Of a stretch of 49,080 bases of DNA, positions 19,442 through 30,311 are shown in pieces (the first letter of the stretch is position 1; each line of letters starts with the position of its first letter). The position numbers were made by a program, and so were the translations under genes. The notes below the pieces were generated by a model. That model was not told the DNA's origin. It did not search any database and saw only the letters and a list, made by a program, of their open reading frames with translations. Origin of the DNA: an uncultured Gammaproteobacteria bacterium (lineage in GTDB: Bacteria > Pseudomonadota > Gammaproteobacteria > UBA4575); assembly GCA_905479295.1 (NCBI GenBank), contig CAJQLY010000017.1:76380-125459 (forward strand). The letters run 5' to 3'.

Positions 19442-20952
19442 TGATGGCAACGACTCAACACAACCGACAGCTTCTATCTGATTTGCTAATGGGTTTTGCT
19501 GCCATTGCACCAGCTGACGATATTGAAATTTATGGTGTTAGTCAGTTCAGTGGTGATACACAACAGGGTGATGTATTCCTTGCGACAGCTAATGGCACAA
19601 CACATGGTTTGAGTTATCAGCAAGATGCAGTTGCACGGGGTGCCGCTGCCATTGTTTGGGAGACGGCAGCAACGATTGATGCTGAGTCTCTAGACTGCAC
19701 AGTCCCTAATGTTGAAGTGCCCGCATTAAGTAAACATGTACTTGAGCTAATCCAGCGCTTCTATGGTCCTGTATCTCAAGGCTTAAGTATTAATGCAGTT
19801 ACAGGTACAGATGGTAAAAGTTCAGTTACCCATCTTTTGGCACAGGCCTTAGATAGTCTAGGTCATAACTGTGGCCTTATTGGTACCTTGGGCTACGGCC
19901 GTCTTTCCCAGTTGAATGGCGCAACGCATACGACACCACCACCGGCACGTTTGGTGCGTGAGTTTTCTCAGTTAGTTGAACAGGGTTGCCAGCAGGTCGC
20001 TATCGAAGCCTCATCACATGCCTTGGCGCAGGGGCGTCTAAACGAGCTGAAAATTAACACTGCAATCTTGACTAATATCAGTCATGACCACCTGGATTAT
20101 CACCAAACACAAGAAGAATATATTGCGGCTAAGGCTAAACTCTTTTTTGATGCCAATGCAGAGTATGTCGTACTCAATATTGATGATGCGGTAGCAGAAG
20201 CTTGGGCTCAATCATGGCAGCAGGCTGCAACGCTAATAAGCTATTCAGTGACGCGAATGGATGCTGATGTCTATGCCAGTTCGATTCGGTACAGCGCTGA
20301 TGGTGTCGACCTGAACCTTCATCTTGGTACTGATTGTCTTGCCATACATAGCAAACTACTTGGTCCATTTAACATCAGTAATTTACTTGCTGTGGCTGCC
20401 GCATTATCTGTGCAAGGCTTTAGTAGGAATCAGGTTAAATCATCATTAGAGCAGTTGTTACCGGTACCTGGGCGTATGCAGATTGTGCCGTCTACAGCTA
20501 GGCACGTCATTGTTGATTTTGCACACACGGCAAATGCCTTGCAGGCGGCGATAGCTGCTGTCCGCGTACATTATTCAGGCCGTCTGATCTGTGTCTTTGG
20601 TTGTGGTGGTGAGCGCGATCAAGCAAAGCGCCAGATGATGGGTGAGGTGGCTGCAAGATATGCTGATGAGATTATTATCACCAATGATAATCCACGAACT
20701 GAGTCCCCTAGTGCAATAGCGGCTGAGATATTAGATGGCGCACAAAAAGCTGCGACAAAGGGACAAGCAATCACAGTCATCTTAGATCGAAAGCAAGCCA
20801 TTGCTACGGCGATTAATCACAGTACGGCCGCTGATGTCATTCTGCTAGCCGGTAAGGGGCATGAGGCCGAGCAGCAAATAGGTAATCAGAAATTTCCCTT
20901 TGATGATGCCTTAGTTGCGGCTGAGCTTCTAAATGGGAGGGCTGATGTCTGA
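19438..20952 (+). CDS. murE: UDP-MurNAc-tripeptide synthetase
   Basis: 'AVTGTDGKSSVTHLLAQAL', 'IEASSHALAQGRL', 'TNISHDHLDYHQTQEEYIAAKAKLF', 'NDNPRTESP', 'LLAGKGHE'. Confidence 0.94.
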   Translation: MMMATTQHNRQLLSDLLMGFAAIAPADDIEIYGVSQFSGDTQQGDVFLATANGTTHGLSYQQDAVARGAAAIVWETAATIDAESLDCTVPNVEVPALSKHVLELIQRFYGPVSQGLSINAVTGTDGKSSVTHLLAQALDSLGHNCGLIGTLGYGRLSQLNGATHTTPPPARLVREFSQLVEQGCQQVAIEASSHALAQGRLNELKINTAILTNISHDHLDYHQTQEEYIAAKAKLFFDANAEYVVLNIDDAVAEAWAQSWQQAATLISYSVTRMDADVYASSIRYSADGVDLNLHLGTDCLAIHSKLLGPFNISNLLAVAAALSVQGFSRNQVKSSLEQLLPVPGRMQIVPSTARHVIVDFAHTANALQAAIAAVRVHYSGRLICVFGCGGERDQAKRQMMGEVAARYADEIIITNDNPRTESPSAIAAEILDGAQKAATKGQAITVILDRKQAIATAINHSTAADVILLAGKGHEAEQQIGNQKFPFDDALVAAELLNGRADV

Positions 20953-22330
20953 TTGGTTGCAATTAAGTGAGATTGCCAACCTAGCTGATGCTCAATGGCA
21001 AGGACAAGACACTGCCATTACGGGTATTAGTACTGATAGTCGTCGTATTCAGCCAGGTGATTTATTTGTCGCATTGAAAGGTGAACGTTTTGATGCACAT
21101 GATTTTATAAGTCCTGAATTAGAGCAGCAAGCGCAAGCACTGATGGTGCATCAAGCAACAGTAAGCAGTCTGCCTATTTTACAGGTTGATGATACCTTGC
21201 GTGGCCTCTCGCGTTGGGCATCTGCTTGGCGTCAGCAGTTAGATTTAAAGATGCTCAGTATCACTGGTAGCAATGGTAAAACAACAGTTAAGCAAATGTG
21301 TTCTAGCATCCTTGCTCAGATGGGCTCGGTCTGCGCAACAGAGGGTAATCTAAATAACCATATTGGTGTGCCTTTGAGTCTATTAAAGCTACGCCATGAA
21401 CATGATTATGCAGTGATTGAGCTAGGTGCAAATCATCAGTATGAGATTGCACAACTGAGTGAGCTGGCTTTAGCTGATGTGAGTGTGATTACTAATGCAG
21501 GGCCAGCACATCTTGAAGGCTTTGGTTCGCTTGATGGCGTGGCACAGGCTAAGGGTGAAATCATTGACGGTTTAAGCTTAGAGGGCAGCGTAATACTGAA
21601 TGCAGATGATGCTTATTTTGAGCAATGGTGTGAACGTGCTGGTAAGCGCAGGGTGATTAGTTTTGGCTGCTCAGAAAAGGCAGATTATTCAGCAAAATGG
21701 CAGTCTGATAACCGCTTGCAATTAAAGACAGCAGAATATGAATTAAATATTCAGATTGCTCTACAAGGCCAACATAATGCCTATAATGCTGCCGCTGCTG
21801 CAGCAGCTTGTGCGGCACTTGGGGCTACTGCTAAGGCTATTCATGATGGGTTATCAGCGATGCAGGCTATTACAGGACGCCTACAGATGCGTGTTGGCCG
21901 TCATGGTGAGACTATTTTTGATGATAGTTACAACGCTAACCCAGCCAGTGTGAGAGCAGCTATTGAAGTGCTTGCCGCAGCAGCGGGAAGTAACTATCTA
22001 GTCTTAGGTGATATGGGTGAGCTGGGTAGCTCTGGTGGCCAGCTGCATCAAGCAATAGGTAAGTTTGCTAAATCAAAGCATATTCAGAAGGTATATGCCT
22101 TGGGCGATCTCAGTCGGCAAACGGTAGTAGGCTTTGGTTCAGGTGCACAGCATTTTTCTTCCCATGCAGATTTACTCTCTGCCTTGTTGCAGGACTTAAG
22201 TGCCGAACAAGATTCTTCTGTTCACATTCTGGTGAAGGGCTCTCGTTCTATGTCTATGGAGCAGATTGTTGTGGGGTTGCTGGCTACTGATGAACAGTCA
22301 CTAAGTGATACCTGGGAGAACCGATGTTAG
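20945..22330 (+). CDS. murF: UDP-MurNAc-pentapeptide synthetase (MurF)
   Basis: '[27 protein letters not shown]', '[13 protein letters not shown]', '[15 protein letters not shown]', '[19 protein letters not shown]', 'LGDMGELG'. Confidence 0.96.
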   Translation: MSDWLQLSEIANLADAQWQGQDTAITGISTDSRRIQPGDLFVALKGERFDAHDFISPELEQQAQALMVHQATVSSLPILQVDDTLRGLSRWASAWRQQLDLKMLSITGSNGKTTVKQMCSSILAQMGSVCATEGNLNNHIGVPLSLLKLRHEHDYAVIELGANHQYEIAQLSELALADVSVITNAGPAHLEGFGSLDGVAQAKGEIIDGLSLEGSVILNADDAYFEQWCERAGKRRVISFGCSEKADYSAKWQSDNRLQLKTAEYELNIQIALQGQHNAYNAAAAAAACAALGATAKAIHDGLSAMQAITGRLQMRVGRHGETIFDDSYNANPASVRAAIEVLAAAAGSNYLVLGDMGELGSSGGQLHQAIGKFAKSKHIQKVYALGDLSRQTVVGFGSGAQHFSSHADLLSALLQDLSAEQDSSVHILVKGSRSMSMEQIVVGLLATDEQSLSDTWENRC

Positions 22331-23406
22331 TTCAACTCTTTGAGTATCTTCAGCAGTATTACACAGGCTTTAATGTCTTTGGTTATTTAACCTTGCGTGG
22401 AATATTAGCGGTGTTGACTGCCTTAATTCTGTGTCTGGTCACAGGGCCTTTCATGATCTGCTGCTTTAATAAATATCGAATGGGCCAATCTATTCGTGAT
22501 GACGGCCCACAAAGTCATTTGATCAAAGAGGGTACGCCCACTATGGGTGGTCTGTTTATTCTCTTTAGTGTGTTGCTGACGACTCTATTATGGAGTGATT
22601 TGAGTAATCGTTATGTCTGGATAGTTTGTGCCTGCACCTTGGGTTTTGGTGTGATTGGTGCGATCGATGATATTAAGAAATTAATCCATAGCGATAGTGC
22701 AGGTCTTTCTGCACGTTACAAGTATGTATTGCAGTCCTTAGTCGCCTTACTGATTAGTTGGTCTATTTTTCATAATGCTGAACTGGCTATAGAGACTAAT
22801 TTTTATCTACCACTATTTAAAAATATCGTTATTGATTTGGGGCCATGGTTCATCTTACTCAGCTATTTTGTGATTGTGGGTTCAAGTAATGCAGTGAATC
22901 TAACGGATGGCTTAGATGGCTTAGCCATTATGCCAACCACCTTGGTAGCAGGTGCTCTAGGTATCTTTGCTTATCTTAGTGGCCACGCTGATTTTGCACA
23001 GTATCTGGTAATCCCCCATATCCCTTTGGCTGCTGAATTAGTTATTTTCTGTGCGGCATTAGTTGGTGCTGGACTTGGTTTCTTATGGTTTAACACTTAT
23101 CCGGCACAGGTCTTTATGGGCGATGTCGGAGCGCTGGCCTTAGGGGCTGCCTTGGGTGTCGTTGCAGTATTGGTACGACAAGAAGTGGTGCTCTTTATTA
23201 TGGGTGGTGTGTTCGTTGTAGAGACTGTATCTGTAATGATGCAGGTGGCTTCTTTTAAGCTCACAGGTAAACGTATTTTCCGTATGGCACCACTACATCA
23301 TCACTTTGAATTAAATGGTTGGCCTGAGCCTAGAGTAATTGTTCGTTTCTGGATTATCACAGTAATTTTAGTGTTAATCGGTTTAGCCACCTTAAAGATT
23401 CGTTGA
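22324..23406 (+). CDS. mraY: phospho-N-acetylmuramoyl-pentapeptide-transferase
   Basis: '[24 protein letters not shown]', '[12 protein letters not shown]', '[15 protein letters not shown]', '[22 protein letters not shown]'. Confidence 0.97.
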   Translation: MLVQLFEYLQQYYTGFNVFGYLTLRGILAVLTALILCLVTGPFMICCFNKYRMGQSIRDDGPQSHLIKEGTPTMGGLFILFSVLLTTLLWSDLSNRYVWIVCACTLGFGVIGAIDDIKKLIHSDSAGLSARYKYVLQSLVALLISWSIFHNAELAIETNFYLPLFKNIVIDLGPWFILLSYFVIVGSSNAVNLTDGLDGLAIMPTTLVAGALGIFAYLSGHADFAQYLVIPHIPLAAELVIFCAALVGAGLGFLWFNTYPAQVFMGDVGALALGAALGVVAVLVRQEVVLFIMGGVFVVETVSVMMQVASFKLTGKRIFRMAPLHHHFELNGWPEPRVIVRFWIITVILVLIGLATLKIR

Positions 23407-23415
23407 TTAAAGAGG

Positions 23416-24777
23416 ATGAAAACGCAGGCGCTAATGCAGCTAGATAATCGACAATTTGTCATCGTTGGCAGTGGTATCTCTGGGTACTCAGCCCTGCGCT
23501 ATTTATTGGCGCAAGGGTATGCAGTGCGGGTGATGGATACACGTGAGATTGCACCTAATGCAAGTGAGATTAAAGACTTACTGCCAGCGACATCGATTCA
23601 TTTTGGTGGTTTGCAACAAGAGTGGTTAGAGCAAAGTGACGTGATTGTATTGAGTCCTGGGCTATCTCCACAGGAGCCAGCGATAGCGGAGGCAGTCGCA
23701 AAGGGTGTGACACTGATTGGTGACGTCGAGTTATTCGCCCAAGTTTGTACTAAACCCTATATAGCGATTACAGGCTCTAATGGTAAATCGACAGTCACCA
23801 CACTAGTCACTGAGCTATTACATAGCCAAGGTATTAAGGCCTATATGGGTGGCAATATTGGCACCCCAGTACTCGATTTATTACAGCAGAAAGATGCCGA
23901 GCTCTATGTGTTGGAGCTATCTAGCTTCCAATTAGAAACCTGCCCATCACTAGCACCAGTCGCTGCTACGGTATTGAATATCAGTGATGATCATATGGAT
24001 AGGCATAGTTCACTTGCACGTTATAGTGAAGTGAAAGATCGGATTTATCATAAAGCGGCATATGGCGTTTATGCAGAAGACTATCCATTGCAACCACAAG
24101 TACATGAGAAACAGGTTGTACGTTTTGGTATTACACAACAAGTAGGAATTGATTTTTCTGTTGAGTTATATAATCAACGACGCTGTCTTATGCGTATGGG
24201 TGAGCACTTAATTGCTGCGGATGAGCTGACATTGCCAGGGGCTATGGGAGAGCTGAATGTGTTGGCAGCTTTGGCTTTAGTTGAGCCTTACATAAAAGAC
24301 AAGACAGCAATGCTAGCAGTTTTGCGTGGTTTTGAAGGTCTACCTCATCGTTGCCAATTAGTCGCTGAACATGCAGATGTGCTTTGGGTAAATGATAGTA
24401 AAGGTACTAATCCAGGCGCAACGATGGCGGCGATAAAAAGTTTTGACCGCGGTATGGTCTTAATTCTTGGTGGTGTACATAAGGGTGGCGCAATAGATGA
24501 TTTGATCGAGTTGATTCGCCATCGCATTCACAGTGTTATTTTACTTGGCCGTGATGCGGCAGTCTTTGCTGAGGCATTAGAAGGGCATGCTTGTTATCAA
24601 GCATCTGATTTGGCGGCAGCAGTGACATTAAGTATCGAGCACTCTCGCGCTGGAGATGTTGTCTTGTTCTCTCCTGCCTGCGCTAGCTTTGATATGTTTG
24701 ATAACTATCAGCAGCGTGGTGCCAGCTTTGTACAATTAGTACATAAGCAGGTTGTAGGAGGGCAGCATGTTGTTTAA
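23416..24777 (+). CDS. murD: UDP-MurNAc-L-alanine--D-glutamate ligase
   Basis: 'IVLSPGLSPQEP', 'IAITGSNGKSTVTTLVTELL', 'ELSSFQLETCPSLAP', 'WVNDSKGTNPGATMAAI', 'VLFSPACASFDMFDNYQQRG'. Confidence 0.96.
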   Translation: MKTQALMQLDNRQFVIVGSGISGYSALRYLLAQGYAVRVMDTREIAPNASEIKDLLPATSIHFGGLQQEWLEQSDVIVLSPGLSPQEPAIAEAVAKGVTLIGDVELFAQVCTKPYIAITGSNGKSTVTTLVTELLHSQGIKAYMGGNIGTPVLDLLQQKDAELYVLELSSFQLETCPSLAPVAATVLNISDDHMDRHSSLARYSEVKDRIYHKAAYGVYAEDYPLQPQVHEKQVVRFGITQQVGIDFSVELYNQRRCLMRMGEHLIAADELTLPGAMGELNVLAALALVEPYIKDKTAMLAVLRGFEGLPHRCQLVAEHADVLWVNDSKGTNPGATMAAIKSFDRGMVLILGGVHKGGAIDDLIELIRHRIHSVILLGRDAAVFAEALEGHACYQASDLAAAVTLSIEHSRAGDVVLFSPACASFDMFDNYQQRGASFVQLVHKQVVGGQHVV

Positions 24778-25951
24778 ACAAAAGCCACTGCCATGGGCAG
24801 AGCAATTGTCGGAGCATATCGACCTACGTTTATTATATGTGCTGCTTATCCTGATTGCAGTCGGTATCACTATGACGACTTCAACTACGGTTGAGATGGC
24901 GTATAAGAATGGTTTGCCTGCCTTTACGCAGGTCAAGCGTCAGTTAATATTCATGGCGCTGGGTCTGATTGTTATGTTCATGGTATCGCGTATATCGCTG
25001 CGTGTATGGCAACGTTTGGGGCCATTAGCATTAGTGATCGCGTTTGCTCTTTTAATTCTAGTATTAGTCCCTGGTATCGGGCGTAGCGTCAACGGCAGTA
25101 GTCGTTGGTTGGCTATTGGTCCCTTCACTTTACAAGTTTCTGAATTTGCCAAAGTGGCGCTTATTATTTATCTCGCTGGTTACATTGTGCGTCATCAAGA
25201 ACGTTTGCACATAGAGCTTTCTGCCTTTATTAATCCAATGTTAGTGCTGTCAGCCTTTGTTGGCCTGCTTATGTTAGAGCCAGACTTTGGCTCATCAGTT
25301 GTCTTTGTTGTGATTGCCTTTGCTATGTTGTTTTTGGGTGGCGCACGATTCATCTACTGTTTTATCGCATTAATTTTGGGTGGTGCTGGTCTTGCTTTAC
25401 TAGCCTTGAGTGAAAACTATCGTCTGGCTCGCTTAACCGGTTTTATGGACCCATGGGCAGACCCTCAAAATACTGGCTTTCAATTAATTCAAGCCCTGAT
25501 TGCAATCGGCAATGGGGGCGCCTTTGGTGTTGGTCTCGGTGACAGCATGCAGAAGTTGTTTTACCTGCCAGAAGCACATAACGATTTTGTCTTTGCTGTA
25601 CTTGCAGAAGAGACTGGACTCTTTGGTGTAACGCTTTTATTGGCAACCTATGTCTTCATGATTTGGCGTTGTTTTGATTTAGCGGCACAAGCGGGTCGTT
25701 CAGGTCTGATGTTTGCACAAGCAGTTGGCTATGGTTGTTCGGTTTGGTTTGCCTTGCAGACGTTAATTAGTCTCGGTGTGAATATGGGTGTATTGCCAAC
25801 TAAAGGTCTTAGTTTGCCGTTGATCAGTGTCGGTGGTAGTAATTTTCTGGCAACCAGTATTGCCTTAGGTTTGATGATGCGTGTCTATCTCGAAATCAAC
25901 CAACAAGGTGCACGTCGCAGGTCATTGAGAAGTAGCGGGGTGCGGACATGA
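24767..25951 (+). CDS. ftsW: lipid II glycosyltransferase FtsW (SEDS)
   Basis: 'GRSVNGSSRWLAIGPFTLQVSEFAKVALI', 'LLMLEPDFGSSVVFVVIAFAMLFLGG', 'EAHNDFVFAVLAEETGLFG', 'PTKGLSLPLISVGGSNFL'. Confidence 0.96.
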   Translation: MLFKQKPLPWAEQLSEHIDLRLLYVLLILIAVGITMTTSTTVEMAYKNGLPAFTQVKRQLIFMALGLIVMFMVSRISLRVWQRLGPLALVIAFALLILVLVPGIGRSVNGSSRWLAIGPFTLQVSEFAKVALIIYLAGYIVRHQERLHIELSAFINPMLVLSAFVGLLMLEPDFGSSVVFVVIAFAMLFLGGARFIYCFIALILGGAGLALLALSENYRLARLTGFMDPWADPQNTGFQLIQALIAIGNGGAFGVGLGDSMQKLFYLPEAHNDFVFAVLAEETGLFGVTLLLATYVFMIWRCFDLAAQAGRSGLMFAQAVGYGCSVWFALQTLISLGVNMGVLPTKGLSLPLISVGGSNFLATSIALGLMMRVYLEINQQGARRRSLRSSGVRT

Positions 25952-27045
25952 GACCAGTGATGATTATGGCTGGTGGTACCGGTGGACATGTATTTCCTGC
26001 ATTGGCAGTGGCTAAAGAACTGCGTCAACGAGGCGTGCCTATTGTTTGGGTTGGTACAGCAAATGGTATTGAAGCTGATGTTGTTCCAGCAGCAGGATTG
26101 CGTTTAATTCATATGCATATTCAAGGCTTGCGCGGCAAAGGTAAGCTGCAGTTATTGAAGGCTCCTTTTTTATTGGCTAGGGCGATGGCAGAGGCATTTG
26201 TTATTGTTCTGCGTGAGCGACCACAGACCTTACTAGGTATGGGTGGTTTTGTTGCGGGGCCCTGCGCCTTGGCTGCTAGTCTGCTGCGTATGCCGTTAGT
26301 GATTCATGAGCAGAATGCAACTGTAGGTTTGACTAATCGCTTACTGGCCCCACTCGCTACAACTTTCTTTAGCGGCTTTGATCTCACCCAATCAAATGCA
26401 AAAGCGGTGCACTGTGGTAATCCGGTGCGCTCTGAAATGCTATCTCTGCCAACTCCAGATGAGCGCTATGCAGGCAGAACAGAGGCGCGGCGGATTTTGA
26501 TTATTGGTGGCAGTCTTGGTGCACGTGGTCTGAATCAGTTATTGCCGATTAGTTTGGCTGCTATTGAGCAAGCGCAGACATTAGAGATTTGGCATCAAAC
26601 GGGCAAGCAGCAAATTGATGAGGTGAGTCAGGTTTATAAAGATAAAGGGCTGAAAGCACGTGTGACGCCATTTATTGAGGATATGGCTGCTGCCTATGCC
26701 TGGGCTGATTTATTGATTTGCCGTAGTGGCGCAATGACCCTTGCTGAGATAGCGAGTGTTGGTCTACCCGCCGTATTAGTGCCATATCCGCATGCGGTAG
26801 ATGATCATCAAACCAGTAATGCCAACAGCTTTGTGCGTATTGGTGCAGCCTATCTGATGCAAGAGCGAGATACTACAGCAGAGCAGATGTCTGCGTTATT
26901 AAGCAAATTGATATCTAAGCCTGAGCAATTGCTTGCGATGGCGAATGTAGCATATAGCCTGCGCCGAGCAGATGCAGTCACTATGCTTGCAGATAGTTGT
27001 CAGCAGGGTGGTGGTTCACCTGCGAGTGCCGGAGGTCTGCGTTAA
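25948..27045 (+). CDS. murG: UDP-GlcNAc:lipid I transferase MurG
   Basis: 'IMAGGTGGHVFPALAVAKEL', 'MGGFVAGPCALAASLL', 'HEQNATVGLTNRLL', 'IIGGSLGARGLNQ', 'ICRSGAMTLAEIASVGLPAVLVPYPHAVDDHQTSNA'. Confidence 0.97.
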   Translation: MRPVMIMAGGTGGHVFPALAVAKELRQRGVPIVWVGTANGIEADVVPAAGLRLIHMHIQGLRGKGKLQLLKAPFLLARAMAEAFVIVLRERPQTLLGMGGFVAGPCALAASLLRMPLVIHEQNATVGLTNRLLAPLATTFFSGFDLTQSNAKAVHCGNPVRSEMLSLPTPDERYAGRTEARRILIIGGSLGARGLNQLLPISLAAIEQAQTLEIWHQTGKQQIDEVSQVYKDKGLKARVTPFIEDMAAAYAWADLLICRSGAMTLAEIASVGLPAVLVPYPHAVDDHQTSNANSFVRIGAAYLMQERDTTAEQMSALLSKLISKPEQLLAMANVAYSLRRADAVTMLADSCQQGGGSPASAGGLR

Positions 27046-28481
27046 TGAAGAGTCTAAGCGGCCTGATGCCTAAACGTGGTGTTAAAAATATATTCTTCAT
27101 CGGTATTGCTGGTGTTGGTATGAGTGGTATTGCTGAGGTCTTACTCAGTCTTGACTATCAAGTCTTTGGCTCTGATCAAGTAGAAAATGCAGCCAGTCGT
27201 CGCCTACTTGATTTGGGTGCGACCATCTATCAGGAACATGTTGCCGAACAGGTTGAGAGCATGGATGTGATTGTTGTGTCGTCTGCAATCCAGCCTGATA
27301 ACGTCGAGCTTATGCGGGCCCATGAAAAACGTATTCCAGTTATTCCTAGAGCGGAAATGTTGGCTGAGGTGATGCGTTTCCGCCAAGGTATTGCGATTGC
27401 AGGTACGCATGGTAAAACCACAACAACCAGTCTGGTTGCTGCGGTTTTAGGTGAGGCAGGTTTAGATCCAACCTTTATTATTGGTGGCAAGGTTAATAGC
27501 ACGGGGAGTCATTCACGCTTGGGTGCTGGTGATTTAATGATTGCTGAAGCCGATGAGAGTGATGCGTCGTTTCTGCACCTACAACCAGTAGTTGCTGTTG
27601 TCACTAATATTGATGCTGACCACCTGTCTGCCTATGAGAATGACTTTTCGAAACTACGTGCAGCCTTTGTTGAATTTCTGCATAACTTACCTTTTTATGG
27701 TTTGGCTGTGCTTTGTATTGATGATCCGGAAGTGCGCTCAATATTGCCTGATTTAGGACGTCCCTTTATTAGCTATGGTTTTTCTGAGGACGCCGATGTG
27801 CGTGCACATGATCTTGTGCATGAGCAGGGTAAAGTATCATTTTCAGTAACGGTTTCAGCTGCGGCAGAAGAGCTGAAATTCCGTCTTAATTTGCCTGGTG
27901 AGCATAATGTGCAAAATGCCTTGGCGGCGATTGCTATTGGTTTGGAATGTAATCTGGATACCGCCTCCATTGCACAGGCATTGAGTTCTTTTGCTGGTAT
28001 CGGTAGACGTATGCAATGCCTGGGTCGTGTGCCTTATGCAGATGGTGAAGTGTGTTTTTATGATGATTATGCGCACCACCCTAGGGAACTAATCGCAAGC
28101 TTAAATGCAACGCGTGCAGCATGGCCGGGAAAACGTCTCGTTGCCGTCTTTCAGCCGCATCGGTATAGCCGAACAGGTGATCTGTTTGATGACTTTATTG
28201 ATGCCTTAGCTTTGGTCGATGTATTGCTCCTGATGCCAGTCTATGCCGCTGGCGAAGAGCCACTGCAAGATGCAGACAGTGCTGCTCTGGCGCATGCATT
28301 ACGCAATAAAGGATTAGTTGAACCTATCTTGCTGACGGCTGAGCAGTCACTCTTTGTCGCACTTAAAAATATTATGTTAGTGGATGACTTAGTCCTGACT
28401 ATGGGTGCAGGCAGCATAGGCCGTTTAGCGCAGGAAGCCTTTGACCAATTTAATCAGGAGGCGAGCCATCATGTTAGCTGA
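27045..28481 (+). CDS. murC: UDP-N-acetylmuramate--L-alanine ligase
   Basis: 'FFIGIAGVGMSGIAEVLLSL', 'AIAGTHGKTTTTSLVAAVL', 'IAEADESDASFLHLQP', 'YDDYAHHPRELIASL', 'VFQPHRYSRT'. ATG at 27045 overlaps the murG stop. Confidence 0.97.
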   Translation: MKSLSGLMPKRGVKNIFFIGIAGVGMSGIAEVLLSLDYQVFGSDQVENAASRRLLDLGATIYQEHVAEQVESMDVIVVSSAIQPDNVELMRAHEKRIPVIPRAEMLAEVMRFRQGIAIAGTHGKTTTTSLVAAVLGEAGLDPTFIIGGKVNSTGSHSRLGAGDLMIAEADESDASFLHLQPVVAVVTNIDADHLSAYENDFSKLRAAFVEFLHNLPFYGLAVLCIDDPEVRSILPDLGRPFISYGFSEDADVRAHDLVHEQGKVSFSVTVSAAAEELKFRLNLPGEHNVQNALAAIAIGLECNLDTASIAQALSSFAGIGRRMQCLGRVPYADGEVCFYDDYAHHPRELIASLNATRAAWPGKRLVAVFQPHRYSRTGDLFDDFIDALALVDVLLLMPVYAAGEEPLQDADSAALAHALRNKGLVEPILLTAEQSLFVALKNIMLVDDLVLTMGAGSIGRLAQEAFDQFNQEASHHVS

Positions 28482-29373
28482 GTTACAGGCGTTGGATGTT
28501 CGCGGCAAGCTAGTCTTTGATGAGCCGATGATGGCATATAACACCTGGGGTGTTGGTGGTAGAGCACAGTGCGTATTTCAGCCAGCTGATATGGCTGATC
28601 TACAAGCCTTCTTTAAACAATATGATGGTGCACTTCCATTTTTCTGGATGGGCTTGGGTTCAAACGTCTTAATCCCTGATGAGGGTCTATCAGGGGTGGT
28701 TGTGATTTCACATCCTGGCCTGCAAAAAATCAGTTATGAAGATGGCTGTAGTGTTTATGTTGAGGCGGGTGTCGCTTGTTCTAAGCTGGCGCGTAATTCT
28801 GTGAAGCATGGACTTCAGGGTGTTGAATTTATGGCTGGTATCCCTGGAACAGTCGGTGGTGCTTTAGCAATGAATGCTGGTGCTTTTGGTGGCTGTACTT
28901 GGGAGCATGTTCAATCATTAGAGGTGATTACTCGTGCTGGTGAGGTGCAACAACGCCCAGCAGATCAATTTAAGGTTTCCTATCGATCAGTAGAGACGAC
29001 TGATAATGAATGGTTTGTTGCTGCTCACTTTCAATTATCGCCAGCTAAAGAAGATGAAGACTCAGTTTCAATTCGGGAACTATTGGCTAAACGTAATGAT
29101 AGTCAACCAATTGGAGAGAAGAACTGTGGCTCTGTATTTAAAAATCCTCCTGGTCTATTTGCAGCGAAGATGATTGAAGAATGTGGTCTTAAAGGATTGA
29201 GGATTGGAGGTGCAGAGATCTCTCCTAAGCATGCCAATTTTATCACTAACATTGGTAATGCAAGTGCTACAGATATTACACAGTTGATGTCGACAGTGAT
29301 GAGTGCAGTGAAAAAACAATATGGCATTGAATTAGAGCCTGAAGTGCGTCTGCTCGGTGGGATGGAATGGTGA
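28471..29373 (+). CDS. murB: UDP-N-acetylenolpyruvoylglucosamine reductase
   Basis: 'NTWGVGGRAQ', 'LGLGSNVLIPDEGLSG'-like region ('GLGSNVLIPDEG'), 'GVEFMAGIPGTVGGALAMNAGAFGG', 'GSVFKNPPGLFAAKMIEECGLKGLRIGGAEISPKHANFITN'. Confidence 0.96.
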   Translation: MLAELQALDVRGKLVFDEPMMAYNTWGVGGRAQCVFQPADMADLQAFFKQYDGALPFFWMGLGSNVLIPDEGLSGVVVISHPGLQKISYEDGCSVYVEAGVACSKLARNSVKHGLQGVEFMAGIPGTVGGALAMNAGAFGGCTWEHVQSLEVITRAGEVQQRPADQFKVSYRSVETTDNEWFVAAHFQLSPAKEDEDSVSIRELLAKRNDSQPIGEKNCGSVFKNPPGLFAAKMIEECGLKGLRIGGAEISPKHANFITNIGNASATDITQLMSTVMSAVKKQYGIELEPEVRLLGGMEW

Positions 29374-30311
29374 TGACAGATATAGAGCGAAATGATTTTG
29401 GCAAGGTTGCCGTATTAATGGGTGGGTTTTCCGGTGAACGTGAGATATCCCTGCGCAGTGGAAATGCAGTGCTGGCTGCGTTAGTTAATGCAGGTGTTGA
29501 TGCGCATGGCATCGATGTCGATAAGCATATTTTTAATCGTTTGCAAGATGAAAAGTTCAACCATGCTTTTATTGCTTTGCATGGTCGTGGTGGTGAAGAC
29601 GGCTGTATTCAAGGTGGTTTAGAAATGATCGGGCTTCCCTATACCGGTAGTGGCGTTATGGCATCCAGTATTTGTATGGATAAGATCATGACAAAAAAGA
29701 TTTGGCTGGCGATGGGTGTCTCAACCCCATGTTTTTCTGAGATACATGACAATACTCGATTTAAAGAAGTGGCGAATCACTTGGGACTGCCATTTATTGT
29801 GAAACCTTCATGTGAAGGTTCTAGCCTAGGTATCGCAAAGATTACTAGTGAGACTGAATTTGTCACTGCCTGCCTAAAAGCACATGCCTTCAGTGGTGAG
29901 TTAATGGCTGAAGAGTGGGTGCAAGGTAGCGAGTACACCATTGCTGTTTTAGATGATGAGGCCTTGCCAGTAATTCAGTTACAAACACCACATGATTTCT
30001 ATGATTTTGAAGCCAAATATAAATCGAATGATACGCAATATTTGCTGCCCTGTGGTTTGGATGAAATGGCAGAGGTTCAACTGCAAGTTCAGGCATTACA
30101 GGCGTTTCGTGCAACCGGTGCAGCATCCTGGGGGCGAGTAGATGTAATGTTAGACGATCAGGGTAAATCTTGGTTTTTGGAAGTGAATACTGTGCCTGGT
30201 ATGACCGATCATAGTTTAGTTCCTATGGCTGCAAAGCATATAGGCGTTGATTTTCAGCAATTGGTATTGCGTATTTTAGCAGCGAGTAGAGCTGGTCATG
30301 AAGTTGCATAG
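29367..30311 (+). CDS. ddl: D-alanine--D-alanine ligase
   Basis: 'VLMGGFSGEREISLRSG', 'HGRGGEDGCIQGGLEMIGLPYTGSGVMASS', 'PFIVKPSCEGSSLGI', 'FLEVNTVPGMTDHSLVP'. Confidence 0.97.
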   Translation: MVMTDIERNDFGKVAVLMGGFSGEREISLRSGNAVLAALVNAGVDAHGIDVDKHIFNRLQDEKFNHAFIALHGRGGEDGCIQGGLEMIGLPYTGSGVMASSICMDKIMTKKIWLAMGVSTPCFSEIHDNTRFKEVANHLGLPFIVKPSCEGSSLGIAKITSETEFVTACLKAHAFSGELMAEEWVQGSEYTIAVLDDEALPVIQLQTPHDFYDFEAKYKSNDTQYLLPCGLDEMAEVQLQVQALQAFRATGAASWGRVDVMLDDQGKSWFLEVNTVPGMTDHSLVPMAAKHIGVDFQQLVLRILAASRAGHEVA

